Virus record (IMG/VR): IMGVR_UViG_3300030389_001563
Location: 1 to 49,161 of that record
Direction: 5' to 3' (one strand)
DNA from: a virus
DNA: 49,161 nucleotides
The notes beneath the pieces are model-generated. The model was given only the letters and a program-made list of their open reading frames with translations. It was not told the DNA's origin and ran no database searches. A program made the translations under genes and the position numbers. How positions within the stretch are numbered: position 1 is the stretch's first letter; every line of letters begins with the position of its first letter. Shown piece by piece: positions 7,691 to 15,414 of the stretch.

Positions 7691-9378
7691 TGATAGCACC
7701 GTGTTTTCATGTTGAATAAGAACTCAACCATGCCAATGTTACCATATACACCCTGCTCTCTTATTTTCCTAGTAATTATCTGTGTAAAGTTGTGCTCGAA
7801 GTCTCGATGAATTACTAATCCTACGTCTGCCATGTTTGCCCAGTGTGCAGAACCAGATACTTGATACAAGTCTGGTGGTGGTATTACCCCACTGTCGTTC
7901 CTATGTAATTTGTGAGGATGAGCTACCATCCAAACAACTATTTGGTGATTTCTAGCAAACTGCTGACATTTAGCAATGATATCTCTAATGTGCTCGTCTT
8001 CACGCTTGTTATAGTCACGCTCTGGACTGATTTGATTAAATGGGTCTATGACTAGACCGTTGATACCATATCGTATCTTTGCAACCTTTGCCTTCTGCAG
8101 GATATACTCGATAGTCGGTATCGCATCGGTGTTTTCAATGAAACGAAAGTGATGATCTATAAAGTCTATGCCACTGTTAAGCTCATCTTGGCTCATACGC
8201 TCATATTCGCCTATATCGAATGGCTTACGCACTCTTTTCTCCAGTAATCGCCTTAAATGGTTAGGTGTGGAGTGCTCTGGAGAGTAAACAGCAAACTTCC
8301 ATCCCAAATCTTCAGCTAGGTTCATCAATATCTGATCTAAGAAGTTTGACTTACCGTGATTAGGTATACCTGTGACCAAGTGGAATGTAGATGGCATTAT
8401 CTTGTAGATTTCATCAAGCTTTTTAAATCCTGTAGAATATGCCTTCTGTGTCTTACCTTCATATATGTCCTGTACCATATCGTGATATTCTCTTGGTCTA
8501 TGGACACCCTCTATTGGGAATGCTTCTGCATTCACCACAGCATCTATAACTGATTGCTTGCCCAATTTAACTAAAGCTTCGTTTGCATCTTTTATTATTG
8601 TGCCATCTTCGCTGTTTGGTAGTTTGACTAAACGGCATATATCTTTACCAAATCTATGCACTAACTCTAGCTGTAAAGCTTTCCCTGCTTCATCTTGGTC
8701 AGTAAATATAATGACTTCATCTGCATCAAATATCCATTCGCTCTGAGCAAACGCTGAGAAACGCTTATCATCATCTGCATATTTAGCTTGTTTCGGTGCA
8801 CCGTTAGGCAAAGACACACAATTGTTGATACTGCATTCTGCCAGTGCCAGAACGTCCATCTCTCCTTCGACAAAGATAACAGACTTTTTTACTTTCCAAC
8901 TTTCTTTGAGTCTGTCGATATTAAACAACGTCTGGAGTGCTCCTGCTTCCTGTGAAAACCTTTTATCCTTTGATCTGTGCTTAATATTTACGACTTTGCC
9001 ATCATAGTAATACGGAAAACAAAGATTATTGTTAAGTGTGTACAAACCAAACTTTTCTGCTGTGACCCTGCTTATACCTCTGTTTTGTAGCCACAAACCT
9101 GCATTTTCTGATAGATCAGTGCTGATAGGACTTGTTATGTCCTTTGGTGGTGCAGGTCTTTCGAATGCTGTGACGTTATTTCTGTCGTTGAATCCACCCT
9201 GCCATTCGCAATGATGACAAGTCCATGTGATACTATCTTTTGAAATGTTAACGCTCAACGGCATATCTGACTTCTTCTTTCGTAAGTGAGAGCATTTTGG
9301 ACACCGTTCTTTGTGTTGACCAAAACTGTAGTTACGAATGTGTAATCCTTCTTCTTTTGCTTTTTGTATAAAATCCAT
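7687..9378 (-). CDS. bifunctional primase-helicase (T7 gp4/Twinkle-like)
   Basis: 563 residues. The N-terminal zinc ribbon has CPKC at 26-29 and CHHC at 54-57. A TOPRIM primase domain follows, with EGEMD (E171) and DQDEAGK (D227, D229). The C-terminal RecA-like DnaB helicase has Walker A GIPNHGKS (337-344), Walker B LVIDP (D445) and a sensor in MVAHPHK (H487). It would unwind DNA and lay primers at the fork, working with host polymerase because no phage polymerase is visible. The start is one base from the stop of the initiator gene at 9380, which fits a replication operon. Confidence 0.93.
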   Translation of the reverse strand: MDFIQKAKEEGLHIRNYSFGQHKERCPKCSHLRKKKSDMPLSVNISKDSITWTCHHCEWQGGFNDRNNVTAFERPAPPKDITSPISTDLSENAGLWLQNRGISRVTAEKFGLYTLNNNLCFPYYYDGKVVNIKHRSKDKRFSQEAGALQTLFNIDRLKESWKVKKSVIFVEGEMDVLALAECSINNCVSLPNGAPKQAKYADDDKRFSAFAQSEWIFDADEVIIFTDQDEAGKALQLELVHRFGKDICRLVKLPNSEDGTIIKDANEALVKLGKQSVIDAVVNAEAFPIEGVHRPREYHDMVQDIYEGKTQKAYSTGFKKLDEIYKIMPSTFHLVTGIPNHGKSNFLDQILMNLAEDLGWKFAVYSPEHSTPNHLRRLLEKRVRKPFDIGEYERMSQDELNSGIDFIDHHFRFIENTDAIPTIEYILQKAKVAKIRYGINGLVIDPFNQISPERDYNKREDEHIRDIIAKCQQFARNHQIVVWMVAHPHKLHRNDSGVIPPPDLYQVSGSAHWANMADVGLVIHRDFEHNFTQIITRKIREQGVYGNIGMVEFLFNMKTRCYQ

Positions 9379-9379
9379 T

Positions 9380-10012
9380 TTATCCTACCAGTTGGTTTAA
9401 GTTAATTCGTTTTGTTGAAGTTTCTTTCACAGTCTCCCATCTCTGCTGATTTAACCAAGTGGTGCAATGAGGTATAAACTTAACATCTTTGCCAAGAGTT
9501 ATTTTATTATATTTTTCACATAACTTAAACAATTCTTCTTGAGAAATAGAGCTTTTAGTAGCCTTTAACCAAGACTCAAAAGCTTTCTTCTTAGAACCAC
9601 TATTGTTAGGATAGACCTTCCAAAACCTCTCGAACTCTTCTGTATACGTTAATGGTTCTTTATGATTGGTTATATGGGGTCTCACTGTGATACGAGGGGG
9701 GGTCTCACTCTGAGACTCATGGGTGTCAGACTGACACCCTACCTGTAAAGTATATTGGTTACTCGTTTGACGATTTCTTCCTTCAAATTCAGAGTATCTT
9801 TCTTCTCTAGTCACAAAACCAGACAACTCTAAATTATTTATAGATCGTATTATAGTTGCTCTGCTTAACTCAGTCATCTCACACAGCTTTTTAAAACTGG
9901 GAAAGCATTTATTTTGTTCATCGGCATAATTAGCTAATATTAACAAAACAAGCTTATTATTGCTTGACCCTGTTTTTTGTTTTGATGCCCAAGCTAAAGC
10001 AGACCAACTCAT
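9380..10012 (-). CDS. O-like replication initiator with HTH domain
   Basis: 210 residues. Residues about 5-72 form a winged helix (LVLLILANYADE, CFPSFKKLCEMTELSRATIIRSINNLELSGFVTR) as in replication protein O and RepA-type initiators. Residues 91-125 are a polar linker. Residues 126-200 (FERFWKVYPNNSGSKKKAFESWLKA ... IPHCTTWLNQQRWE) match the C-terminal region commonly found in phage O/DnaD-like proteins that load helicase. The linker is encoded by DNA holding three iteron-like repeats (9677-9739), as in lambda O. The start overlaps the regulator gene as ATGA. The protein probably opens the origin and loads the adjacent helicase. Confidence 0.8.
   Translation of the reverse strand: MSWSALAWASKQKTGSSNNKLVLLILANYADEQNKCFPSFKKLCEMTELSRATIIRSINNLELSGFVTREERYSEFEGRNRQTSNQYTLQVGCQSDTHESQSETPPRITVRPHITNHKEPLTYTEEFERFWKVYPNNSGSKKKAFESWLKATKSSISQEELFKLCEKYNKITLGKDVKFIPHCTTWLNQQRWETVKETSTKRINLNQLVG
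9677..9739 (-). repeat. iteron-like repeats inside the initiator gene (putative origin)
   Basis: Three 14-base repeats fit GGGTNTCANNNTGA on the plus strand and begin at 9677, 9700 and 9721, spaced 23 and 21 bases. Each is also the core of a 15-base inverted repeat centred on 9686, 9709 and 9730. The last is a perfect nine-base-arm palindrome (9721-9739). An AT-rich stretch lies at about 9490-9535. Placement in the linker of the O-like gene mirrors lambda ori. The origin role is inferred. Confidence 0.7.
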
Positions 10013-10248
10013 GCTACAACTTCCGTCCGTTTTTTCTGATTAAGCTTGTATCGCTCATCATAAGTCATATAGAAGTCGTGCCCTGTAACCACATTTTCAG
10101 TCGCATCAAATATTGTAAATGCGTCTTTATAATTTGGCATACGTTCACCTCGACACCACATCTCTACATTACGATGATTGAGATTGTGCTTCTTAGAGAA
10201 ACCTCGAATCGTCATACCATTAGACTTTATGTATTCTCGTAGTTTCAT
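10009..10248 (-). CDS. small HTH regulator
   Basis: 79 residues. Residues about 13-38 (TIRGFSKKHNLNHRNVEMWCRGERMP) read as a Cro/YdaS-like helix-turn-helix. The N-terminus MKLREYIKSNGM is typical of Cro-type repressors. A strong AAGGAGA lies 6 bases before the ATG. The gene is the first of the minus-strand replication operon and diverges from the plus-strand early operon across a 127-base control region. It probably acts as the switch between the two. The C-terminal half (YMTYDERYKLNQKK) is charged and unassigned. Confidence 0.7.
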   Translation of the reverse strand: MKLREYIKSNGMTIRGFSKKHNLNHRNVEMWCRGERMPNYKDAFTIFDATENVVTGHDFYMTYDERYKLNQKKRTEVVA

Positions 10249-10375
10249 ATTTTTCTCCTTTCTAAATCATCACTACACTAATAAAGTTTTTTTGTAAACA
10301 ACAAAAAAAATATCTTTACAACTCTTTTCTATGTGGTACAACAACTGTTACGAAGAACCAGATAAGGATAACCAC
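10249..10375. promoter_or_regulatory. divergent control region with inverted repeat
   Basis: The gap between the HTH regulator and the early operon holds the inverted repeat TTGTAAA (10292-10298) and TTTACAA (10315-10321). The right arm contains TTTACA (10315-10320), then 16 bases and TACAAC (10337-10342). This run resembles the promoter at 14128 over the ACAACTCTTTT stretch. The left arm offers a minus-strand TTTACA. It may be the operator of the adjacent regulator; the promoters themselves could also explain the symmetry. Confidence 0.5.
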
Positions 10376-11539
10376 ATGGACGATTTATACAATGAGATAC
10401 TAGCAGGTGTCGCAAATCCAAACAGAGCTTTTGTTAGATACGATAACAATAAATTTAACAAGCTTGTGAGGAGAAATTTTCTTAGAGATATGTTAGGTGC
10501 ACAGAGGTTTTACATAAGTGATTCTCTCTTACAAAGTGCCATTGTTGCAAGCTACTCACATCCTAAAGCTATCTTAGGAATGTTAAGACAAGCCAAACCA
10601 CCATTTAACAATATGTGGATTGAATGGGATGAAAGAAAGAGAATGCACTTGACCAGAGAGTATTTGATAGGTCAAGGAATGCAAATGGAAGGTATTGACA
10701 GAAGTGAACAAGCTCAAAAAGTTGGATATAGAATTCATCGAACACAAGAAAGAGATAAAATGTTTCATTGGAAAGAAAAATCATCTGACTGGGAGAAACC
10801 TATATATCCAGAAGATTCTTTTTGTTATCAAGGTTTCATAAAAATGGGTAAAGTTTCCAAGCATGGATTAGCAAGTAAAATTCTTTTTGCTCCCCTTAGT
10901 TTAACAATGTCCAATGAGCAAGAAATGGAGTGGATGAAGCGTTTCCCTGTCAAACATTATAATAAGGCTTTCATGGAAACAATATATCCGATTATGGGAT
11001 ACACCTATACTCAAATGCACCCAAATAATACTTACCTAAGTAATTGTGTAAGGCAATTGGCTACAGGAGTGCACGAACTTCACACATTTAATTATGGCAT
11101 GGAAAGAGTTGCAAAATGGAATCAAGAAGGTGATATAACACCTTTTGAAAAATGGATGGACACAACAGTAAGCACTAGTGAAGGTGATATTAGATTTATC
11201 ATATCTGTTTTAGCTTTACTGAACTATCAGCATCATGTGTATGAAAGAGCAGAGATGGCATCTATCCCAAGAAGAATTAGATATGGTGGCATCGTGCCCA
11301 GAAACGAGCTTCGTGTTTTAGAGATAGATTTACCTAAACCATTTGGTGTCAAGAAATACGAAAAGATATTTAAGGGATTTGGCTCTCCGAAACGACAGCA
11401 TACACGCAGAGGTCACTGGCACACTTACCATTACAAGAATGGTGAGAAGAGACAGAAGTGGGTAGAAGAGCAAACTGTCGGCAATCCAGAGCTAGGAAAG
11501 ATTGAACATGATTACATATTAAGGAGACGAAATGGATAA
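10376..11539 (+). CDS. unknown protein, first gene of early operon
   Basis: 387 residues from ATG 10376, which has AAGG 8 bases upstream. An earlier in-frame ATG at 10331 lies inside the promoter spacer and has no ribosome site. No catalytic motif was recognised. The C-terminal part has a compact basic module, PKRQHTRRGHWHTY, then KWVEEQTVGNPELG and a final HDYILRRR. The RRGHW...W.....G pattern recurs at the ends of unrelated phage and plasmid proteins. The stop overlaps the nuclease gene by 8 bases. As the first early gene it may act on the host, but nothing in the sequence shows how. Confidence 0.65.
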   Translation: MDDLYNEILAGVANPNRAFVRYDNNKFNKLVRRNFLRDMLGAQRFYISDSLLQSAIVASYSHPKAILGMLRQAKPPFNNMWIEWDERKRMHLTREYLIGQGMQMEGIDRSEQAQKVGYRIHRTQERDKMFHWKEKSSDWEKPIYPEDSFCYQGFIKMGKVSKHGLASKILFAPLSLTMSNEQEMEWMKRFPVKHYNKAFMETIYPIMGYTYTQMHPNNTYLSNCVRQLATGVHELHTFNYGMERVAKWNQEGDITPFEKWMDTTVSTSEGDIRFIISVLALLNYQHHVYERAEMASIPRRIRYGGIVPRNELRVLEIDLPKPFGVKKYEKIFKGFGSPKRQHTRRGHWHTYHYKNGEKRQKWVEEQTVGNPELGKIEHDYILRRRNG

Positions 11540-12284
11540 TAACCCTTTTACCGTACACAAAATAGACCACCTGTCAGCATCAAGTATAAATCTTTGGGTG
11601 ACTGACCCATGCAGATGGTGCTTGAAGTATCTTATGAAGATTGACTCAGACTATGGTGCATCTGCACAGAGAGGGCAGATAATAGAGTGGGCACTTGAGA
11701 GATGGCTTGCAAAAGGTGATATAATCACAGCGAAAGAGCTAGAGGAAGTATTTATCAAACATCTAATCGACAAGCAAATAGATGTAGAAGCAGGGAAAGC
11801 AGTTGAGGAAATAAAAAACCTTATGCCGTATTACGATATGGTAAAACATAAGTATAACGACTATCCAAATCTTGTAAACTACCAAGAGAAAGTAGAGGTT
11901 CAGTATGGTGACTTGCCTATACCTATAATTGGATACATCGACTTTGTGTTTGATGATTTTATACTCGACTTGAAAACAACTAGTAAGATGCCTTCTATCT
12001 GTCCAGAGACAGTGAAAAGACAGATGGCAGTTTACTCAATGGTGTATACTGACAGACCTATGGTTGTTGATTATGTAACACCAAAGAGATATCAGACCTT
12101 CAAACTGGACGAGCTACAGCTTTACAGAAGACAGGTTTATGATATCTGCATGGGATTGATGAGGTTCTTAAGCACTTCTGACAGTCCGTTGCAGTTAACC
12201 CAGTCATTCCACCCCAACTTCGATCACTGGGCATGGGATGATAAAATGAAGAACGAAGCAAAGAAAATATGGAGATTTATATGA
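11532..12284 (+). CDS. PD-(D/E)XK nuclease, RecB/Cas4-like
   Basis: 250 residues. The core shows RGQIIEW (E52), GYIDF (D137), LDLKTT (D146, K148) and RQMAVYSM (Q164, Y168), which is the order of acidic, lysine and Gln-x3-Tyr positions in RecB-like nucleases. The N-terminal SASSINLWVTDPCRWCLKYL also fits this family, with Cys27 and Cys30 as possible cluster ligands; I saw no full set of four cysteines. AAGGAGA precedes the ATG. With the Erf gene next to it, it probably acts as the exonuclease of a phage recombination pair. Confidence 0.85.
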   Translation: MDNNPFTVHKIDHLSASSINLWVTDPCRWCLKYLMKIDSDYGASAQRGQIIEWALERWLAKGDIITAKELEEVFIKHLIDKQIDVEAGKAVEEIKNLMPYYDMVKHKYNDYPNLVNYQEKVEVQYGDLPIPIIGYIDFVFDDFILDLKTTSKMPSICPETVKRQMAVYSMVYTDRPMVVDYVTPKRYQTFKLDELQLYRRQVYDICMGLMRFLSTSDSPLQLTQSFHPNFDHWAWDDKMKNEAKKIWRFI

Positions 12285-12874
12285 CAGAGAAAAATCAAAC
12301 AGCTTGGACAGGTAACAGTCCACTATATGAAGCACTAGCTAAATTTCAGCAGTTGAATATATCAGCTACGAAAGATGGCAACAATCCGTACTTTAGTTCA
12401 AAGTATGCTACATTGGATTCTGTAATAAATGCAGTAAATCATGGAGCAGAGTTTGGATTATCATTTTCTCAAACAGTCAACTACGACTGGCTTAAAGTTG
12501 ATGTGGAGACAACTGTGACCAATAAAGAAGGAGTTACCAAGAATACGAAGTCAGCACAGCTTTCCAGAGATATCTATGTAACTACAACAATATATCATCA
12601 TAACGATGAGAAGACTTTGGTAAGTCGAGTGCCAGTGCTTGTAAACGCTAATGATAAAGATAATCCACAGAAGCTAGGTAGCTCAATATCGTATGCAAAA
12701 AGATATGGCTTACAGGCATTGTATGGACTTGGAAGTGATGATGATGGCAATGAAGCATCGAAGAATGATAACGGTGAAGTGCCTAATGCAAAAACTACCA
12801 AAAAAATTCCACCAAAAGACCCACTCTCAGAAGTAACACCAATACAAGGAGATGACATTGAACGATTATACTAG
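12281..12874 (+). CDS. erf: Erf-type single-strand annealing protein
   Basis: 197 residues from ATG 12281, which overlaps the nuclease stop as ATGA and has GGAGA 5 bases upstream. Diagnostic ERF features are present: LAKFQQLN, NPYFSSKYATLDSVINAV near the N-terminus, and SSISYAKRYGLQALYGLGSDDDGN at about 130-155. The C-terminal tail is charged and low complexity, as usual. It anneals complementary single strands, together with the neighbouring nuclease, for recombination or genome circularisation. Confidence 0.9.
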   Translation: MTEKNQTAWTGNSPLYEALAKFQQLNISATKDGNNPYFSSKYATLDSVINAVNHGAEFGLSFSQTVNYDWLKVDVETTVTNKEGVTKNTKSAQLSRDIYVTTTIYHHNDEKTLVSRVPVLVNANDKDNPQKLGSSISYAKRYGLQALYGLGSDDDGNEASKNDNGEVPNAKTTKKIPPKDPLSEVTPIQGDDIERLY

Positions 12875-13304
12875 TAAAAAATATGATAATACCAACAAAG
12901 GCATTCTTTGGAATATTCCAACGAGTGCCGATGGTAAGAAAGAGATGGCTCTGATAAAGCAGGGTAAGATTAATATGGATGGTGAAGAGCACAGGATTTA
13001 CGGTGTTTCTCGTAAGAATAGAGATGGAGATATGATTATGTCCGTTTTAGCTGAGATAGGAACGATCAAAGTAAATCCAGATGCACAGCCAGAGCTTAGA
13101 GGTACTGACACACCTAGAAGACCAGACTCCAGAGGTATTGTGCAGAACGTAGACATCAAAGGCACATATCAATTATCTGGGTGGATGGAGACCAGTCAAG
13201 GTGGCAATCAGCAAACTTCTCTTAAGGTACAAAAACTAGAGGATGACGGAGCACCAACAAACGATTATAAAGAGGGTGATTCGTTTGAGGATATTCCTAT
13301 CTAA
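12852..13304 (+). CDS. putative single-strand DNA-binding-like protein
   Basis: 150 residues. Two similar halves, each with a strand-rich pattern (KGILWNIP ... ALIKQGKINMDGEEHRIYGV, then GTYQLSGWMETSQGGNQQTSLKVQKL), loosely resemble DUF736-type units. The C-terminus is acidic with a final hydrophobic pair (GDSFEDIPI), like the partner-binding tail of SSB proteins. It follows the Erf gene with a 23-base overlap. ATG 12852 sits one base from AAGGAG, whereas TTG 12858 is 6 bases away and may be the true start. The SSB role is an inference. Confidence 0.55.
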   Translation: MTLNDYTSKKYDNTNKGILWNIPTSADGKKEMALIKQGKINMDGEEHRIYGVSRKNRDGDMIMSVLAEIGTIKVNPDAQPELRGTDTPRRPDSRGIVQNVDIKGTYQLSGWMETSQGGNQQTSLKVQKLEDDGAPTNDYKEGDSFEDIPI

Positions 13305-13630
13305 TGTTACTGCCTAAAACAAAGCCTATCAGAAATAGAAAGCATCTGGAGTTCGTTGTGAGCTTCAGATGTATTCTGAGAGGATGGACTGCCTGTCAAG
13401 GTGAGATACAAGCTCATCACCTGTTGAAGCCGTACTATGGACACAGGGGAACAGGCATGAGAGCAAGTGACAACAATACTGTGCCACTTTGTTACAGACA
13501 TCACGCAGAGCTTCACAAGTTTGGAAATGAAGATGAGTTCTGGAAATCTTATGGTTTAAATAAAACATTTGGTAGACATACAGCAGAACGATTGTGGAAT
13601 TTATTTCAAGAGGAACAAAATGACAGATGA
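13304..13630 (+). CDS. HNH-type nuclease (DUF968/Ref-like)
   Basis: 108 residues. The pattern is CQGEIQAHHLLKP, then GMRASDNNTVPLCYRHHAELHKFGNEDEFW, which matches phage HNH proteins of the DUF968/Ref type; HH and HHAELH are likely metal ligands. The start overlaps the previous stop as TAATG. Placed among recombination genes, it probably cuts recombination intermediates or host DNA. The Zn-knuckle cysteines are partly preserved (C27, C36, C62). Confidence 0.75.
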   Translation: MLLPKTKPIRNRKHLEFVVSFRCILRGWTACQGEIQAHHLLKPYYGHRGTGMRASDNNTVPLCYRHHAELHKFGNEDEFWKSYGLNKTFGRHTAERLWNLFQEEQNDR

Positions 13631-13787
13631 TATTGAAGAACTTCTAAAGCTTAAGCCAGTGCCTAGAGATATATGGCAACGTAACAATAGATTTTTCAAA
13701 AAGAAAACTATAGAGACAATGAAGAAATTAGAAGAGAAAAAGAAGAAAGAAAATGGACAGACTGGAAAGAGAAAACCCACTAAGTGA
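13620..13787 (+). CDS. small basic protein
   Basis: 55 residues from ATG 13620, preceded by GAGGAA and overlapping the HNH stop. The sequence is MTDDIEELLKLKPVP... followed by a lysine-rich helix (KKLEEKKKKENGQTGKRK). A longer frame from 13569 is a shadow within the HNH gene. It may be a nucleic-acid-binding accessory. No family was recognised. Confidence 0.6.
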   Translation: MTDDIEELLKLKPVPRDIWQRNNRFFKKKTIETMKKLEEKKKKENGQTGKRKPTK

Positions 13788-14100
13788 TGACGAGATAGAT
13801 AAAGCTGTAGATTATTTAAGAGATACAGCAGAAATAACGGCTCGTCACAAGGCAGAACGAGTTTATGCAGAAGAGTATAAAAAAACCCTTAAGGCTATAC
13901 TGATGAAGCAATTTACTGACCTGCCGATATCTGCACAGGAAAGAGAAGCTCTAGCTCATCCGAAATACATTGAACACCTCGAAGAACTTAAGAAGGCTGT
14001 ATTCAATGATGAGAATATGAGAGCACTTCGAACTGGAGCAGAAGCAAAGATCGAAGCTTGGAGAACTAAGCAAGCTAACATCAGAGCCATAAAAATATAG
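13753..14100 (+). CDS. conserved phage protein of unknown function
   Basis: 115 residues, almost all helical: DKAVDYLRDTAEITARHKAERVYAEEYKKTLKAILMK, PISAQEREALAHPKYIEHLEELKKAV and the ending KIEAWRTKQANIRA. This is a well-spread phage family found in replication and recombination clusters with no known activity. The start overlaps the previous gene by 35 bases with AAAGAAA upstream. It is the last gene before the first repeated promoter. Confidence 0.7.
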   Translation: MDRLERENPLSDDEIDKAVDYLRDTAEITARHKAERVYAEEYKKTLKAILMKQFTDLPISAQEREALAHPKYIEHLEELKKAVFNDENMRALRTGAEAKIEAWRTKQANIRAIKI

Positions 14101-14117
14101 CATTTAACTAACTCTAC

Positions 14118-14194
14118 AAAAAAGTGTTTGACAACTCTTTTATGTTGCTGTAACTTTGTATGTATAAAACGAATCACTCAATGGGAGACAAAAA
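14118..14194 (+). promoter_or_regulatory. repeated promoter-leader, copy 1
   Basis: AAAAAAGTGTTTGAC (14118-14132) contains -35 TTGACA (14128-14133). A 17-base spacer and TAACTT (14151-14156) follow. The leader holds AAAACGAATCACT and AATGGGAG (14180-14187), whose GGGAG ends 7 bases before the ATG at 14195. Three other copies occur at 15938, 35243 and 35963. Confidence 0.85.
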
Positions 14195-14419
14195 ATGAAC
14201 TTATCAATCGCAATCAAAAGAGACATCGTAGCTCTTAGAAAAACTCACAGAGAAGCAGGTGAAAAATCTTGGTATGTAACAGAAGCTCAATTCAAGACCT
14301 TCGTAGAAGGTTTGATAAAAAAGCACAGAGTCAATGATACTTACAACTTTATCAGAACTCTTGAGATGATAATTACACAAGAAGTCTACTACGGCATCGG
14401 TGTAAGAGTAGACAGTTAA
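14195..14419 (+). CDS. small protein, first gene of leader cassette 1
   Basis: 74 residues, mixed charge and helical (MNLSIAIKRDIVALRKTHREAGEKSW). It has no recognised family and no membrane segment. The gene follows promoter-leader copy 1 and is followed at once by a G7/C6 hairpin, which suggests that it is expressed apart from, and more strongly than, its downstream neighbours. It is a likely early host-interaction protein by position only. Confidence 0.65.
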   Translation: MNLSIAIKRDIVALRKTHREAGEKSWYVTEAQFKTFVEGLIKKHRVNDTYNFIRTLEMIITQEVYYGIGVRVDS

Positions 14420-14425
14420 TTAACA

Positions 14426-14456
14426 GGGGGGGTAACACCCCCCATAACAATGGGAG
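14426..14456 (+). terminator. G7-C6 hairpin followed by AATGGGAG ribosome site
   Basis: GGGGGGG (14426-14432), loop TAACA and CCCCCC (14438-14443) form a strong stem without a U-tract. AATGGGAG at 14449-14456 then serves the gene at 14463. The hairpin may be a partial terminator, a processing site or an mRNA stabiliser. Confidence 0.55.
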
Positions 14457-14462
14457 AAAAAA

Positions 14463-14657
14463 ATGCACTACGCTATACAAATTCAAGAAAAAGATTTTAT
14501 GAGAGGTTGTTGTATATCTTCTCGAAATAAAGAAGTTTTGTTAGAAAAAGCAAGATTTGAAACCTTTGGAGATTTAGTCCGTCATCTCAATGATATGTAC
14601 CTACGAACTGAATGGCATCGTAAAAGATTTACCATCTTAGGCATAGAGGAGCAGTGA
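14463..14657 (+). CDS. small unknown protein
   Basis: 64 residues. The start is fixed by AATGGGAG with a 6-base spacer. The sequence (MHYAIQIQEKDFMRGCCISSRN ... FETFGDLVRHLNDMYLRTEWHRKRFTILGI) looks like a small alpha/beta fold. No family was recognised. It lies after the hairpin of cassette 1 and is followed by a short series of overlapping small genes. Confidence 0.6.
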   Translation: MHYAIQIQEKDFMRGCCISSRNKEVLLEKARFETFGDLVRHLNDMYLRTEWHRKRFTILGIEEQ

Positions 14658-14658
14658 T

Positions 14659-14814
14659 ATGGAAAAATTACAAATCATCGAAGACATTGACAAGATTGTA
14701 GGTGAGCACAGAAATTATGATGACCTTATCAAGAGAATTCTGTCACTGAGAACAGAGTTGTCACTGCAAGCAATCAAAGAAGAAAAGCAAATGGAGCAAG
14801 AGCATGGAGTTTAA
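14659..14814 (+). CDS. small helical protein
   Basis: 51 residues (MEKLQIIEDIDKIVGEHRNY ... EKQMEQEHGV). GAGGAG lies 8 bases before the ATG. The frame starts 2 bases after the previous stop and overlaps the next gene by 11 bases. The whole protein is predicted helical and charged, like many short phage coiled-coil proteins. Function is unknown. Confidence 0.6.
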   Translation: MEKLQIIEDIDKIVGEHRNYDDLIKRILSLRTELSLQAIKEEKQMEQEHGV

Positions 14815-15055
14815 TATCAAAAATCTTTTCAATCAGATATTCACACACAAGTTGGATACCTCTAATGAAGTCACGCATGGACTACCAGAGGGAGTTCTAT
14901 GGGATAACAACCAGTTTTATATCGAAAAAGAGGGCAACCAGTTTGTCGTTTATACAGACGGTCACTTTGACTTGACTAGGCATAGCACTTTAGAGGATGC
15001 TATTAGTTGGGCAAGAACCAAAACAGCAACTTCAGAGGATAGCAATTATGTTTAA
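14804..15055 (+). CDS. small unknown protein
   Basis: 83 residues, with GVLWDNNQFYIEKEGNQFVVYTDGHFDLTRHSTLEDAISWARTK in the middle, which suggests a small antiparallel sheet followed by a helix. The start overlaps the previous gene and the stop overlaps the next, so the cluster is translationally coupled. No family was recognised. Confidence 0.6.
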   Translation: MEFNIKNLFNQIFTHKLDTSNEVTHGLPEGVLWDNNQFYIEKEGNQFVVYTDGHFDLTRHSTLEDAISWARTKTATSEDSNYV

Positions 15056-15200
15056 CTTTATGTACGAATATGGCTACTACGTTTTTTGGGGTACGGTGTT
15101 TATGATTTTTCTATATTTCTTACAGCAGGGAATGTGGGTAGCTTGTGCCTTAGATGACCACTGCACAGCAGAAAACTTGAGGATGATTAGTGGCAACTGA
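15048..15200 (+). CDS. small single-pass membrane protein
   Basis: 50 residues from ATG 15048, preceded by AGAGGAT; a longer frame from 14997 overlaps the previous gene and lacks a better site. One transmembrane segment is clear (YVFWGTVFMIFLYFLQQGMWVA, about 8-29), followed by an acidic tail with two cysteines (CALDDHC). It is an early membrane protein of unknown role. Superinfection exclusion or host membrane targeting are possibilities, with no direct evidence. Confidence 0.6.
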   Translation: MFNFMYEYGYYVFWGTVFMIFLYFLQQGMWVACALDDHCTAENLRMISGN

Positions 15201-15414
15201 GGACTTCATAAGGGTGAGTGTCAAAGATTTACAGTCAATGGCATTCACCCCTAAAGAACTCAAAACCATTATTGGTCTGACAGAATTTTACATCACAGTC
15301 TCTTCGGCAACAACTGACATGACACAGGAAGAGATACGGTGGATACTCTCGATAAAGAAAAAGTGTGATAAACTATTAACAAAGAATGGAGACAAAGATG
15401 GATATGCCACATGA
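15190..15414 (+). CDS. small unknown protein
   Basis: 74 residues from GTG 15190, with GAGGA 6 bases upstream, overlapping the membrane-protein gene by 11 bases. It is helical (SVKDLQSMAFTPKELKTIIGLTEFYI, MTQEEIRWILSIKKKCDKLL). No family was recognised. Confidence 0.55.
   Translation: MATEDFIRVSVKDLQSMAFTPKELKTIIGLTEFYITVSSATTDMTQEEIRWILSIKKKCDKLLTKNGDKDGYAT

Noticed and set aside
7688-7699. GTG start for the glycosyltransferase
   Set aside because: The ATG pair at 7690/7687 overlaps the helicase stop as ATGA, the usual coupling in this genome.
10331-10375. Earlier ATG for the first early gene
   Set aside because: It sits within the spacer of the putative promoter and has no ribosome site; ATG 10376 has AAGG upstream.
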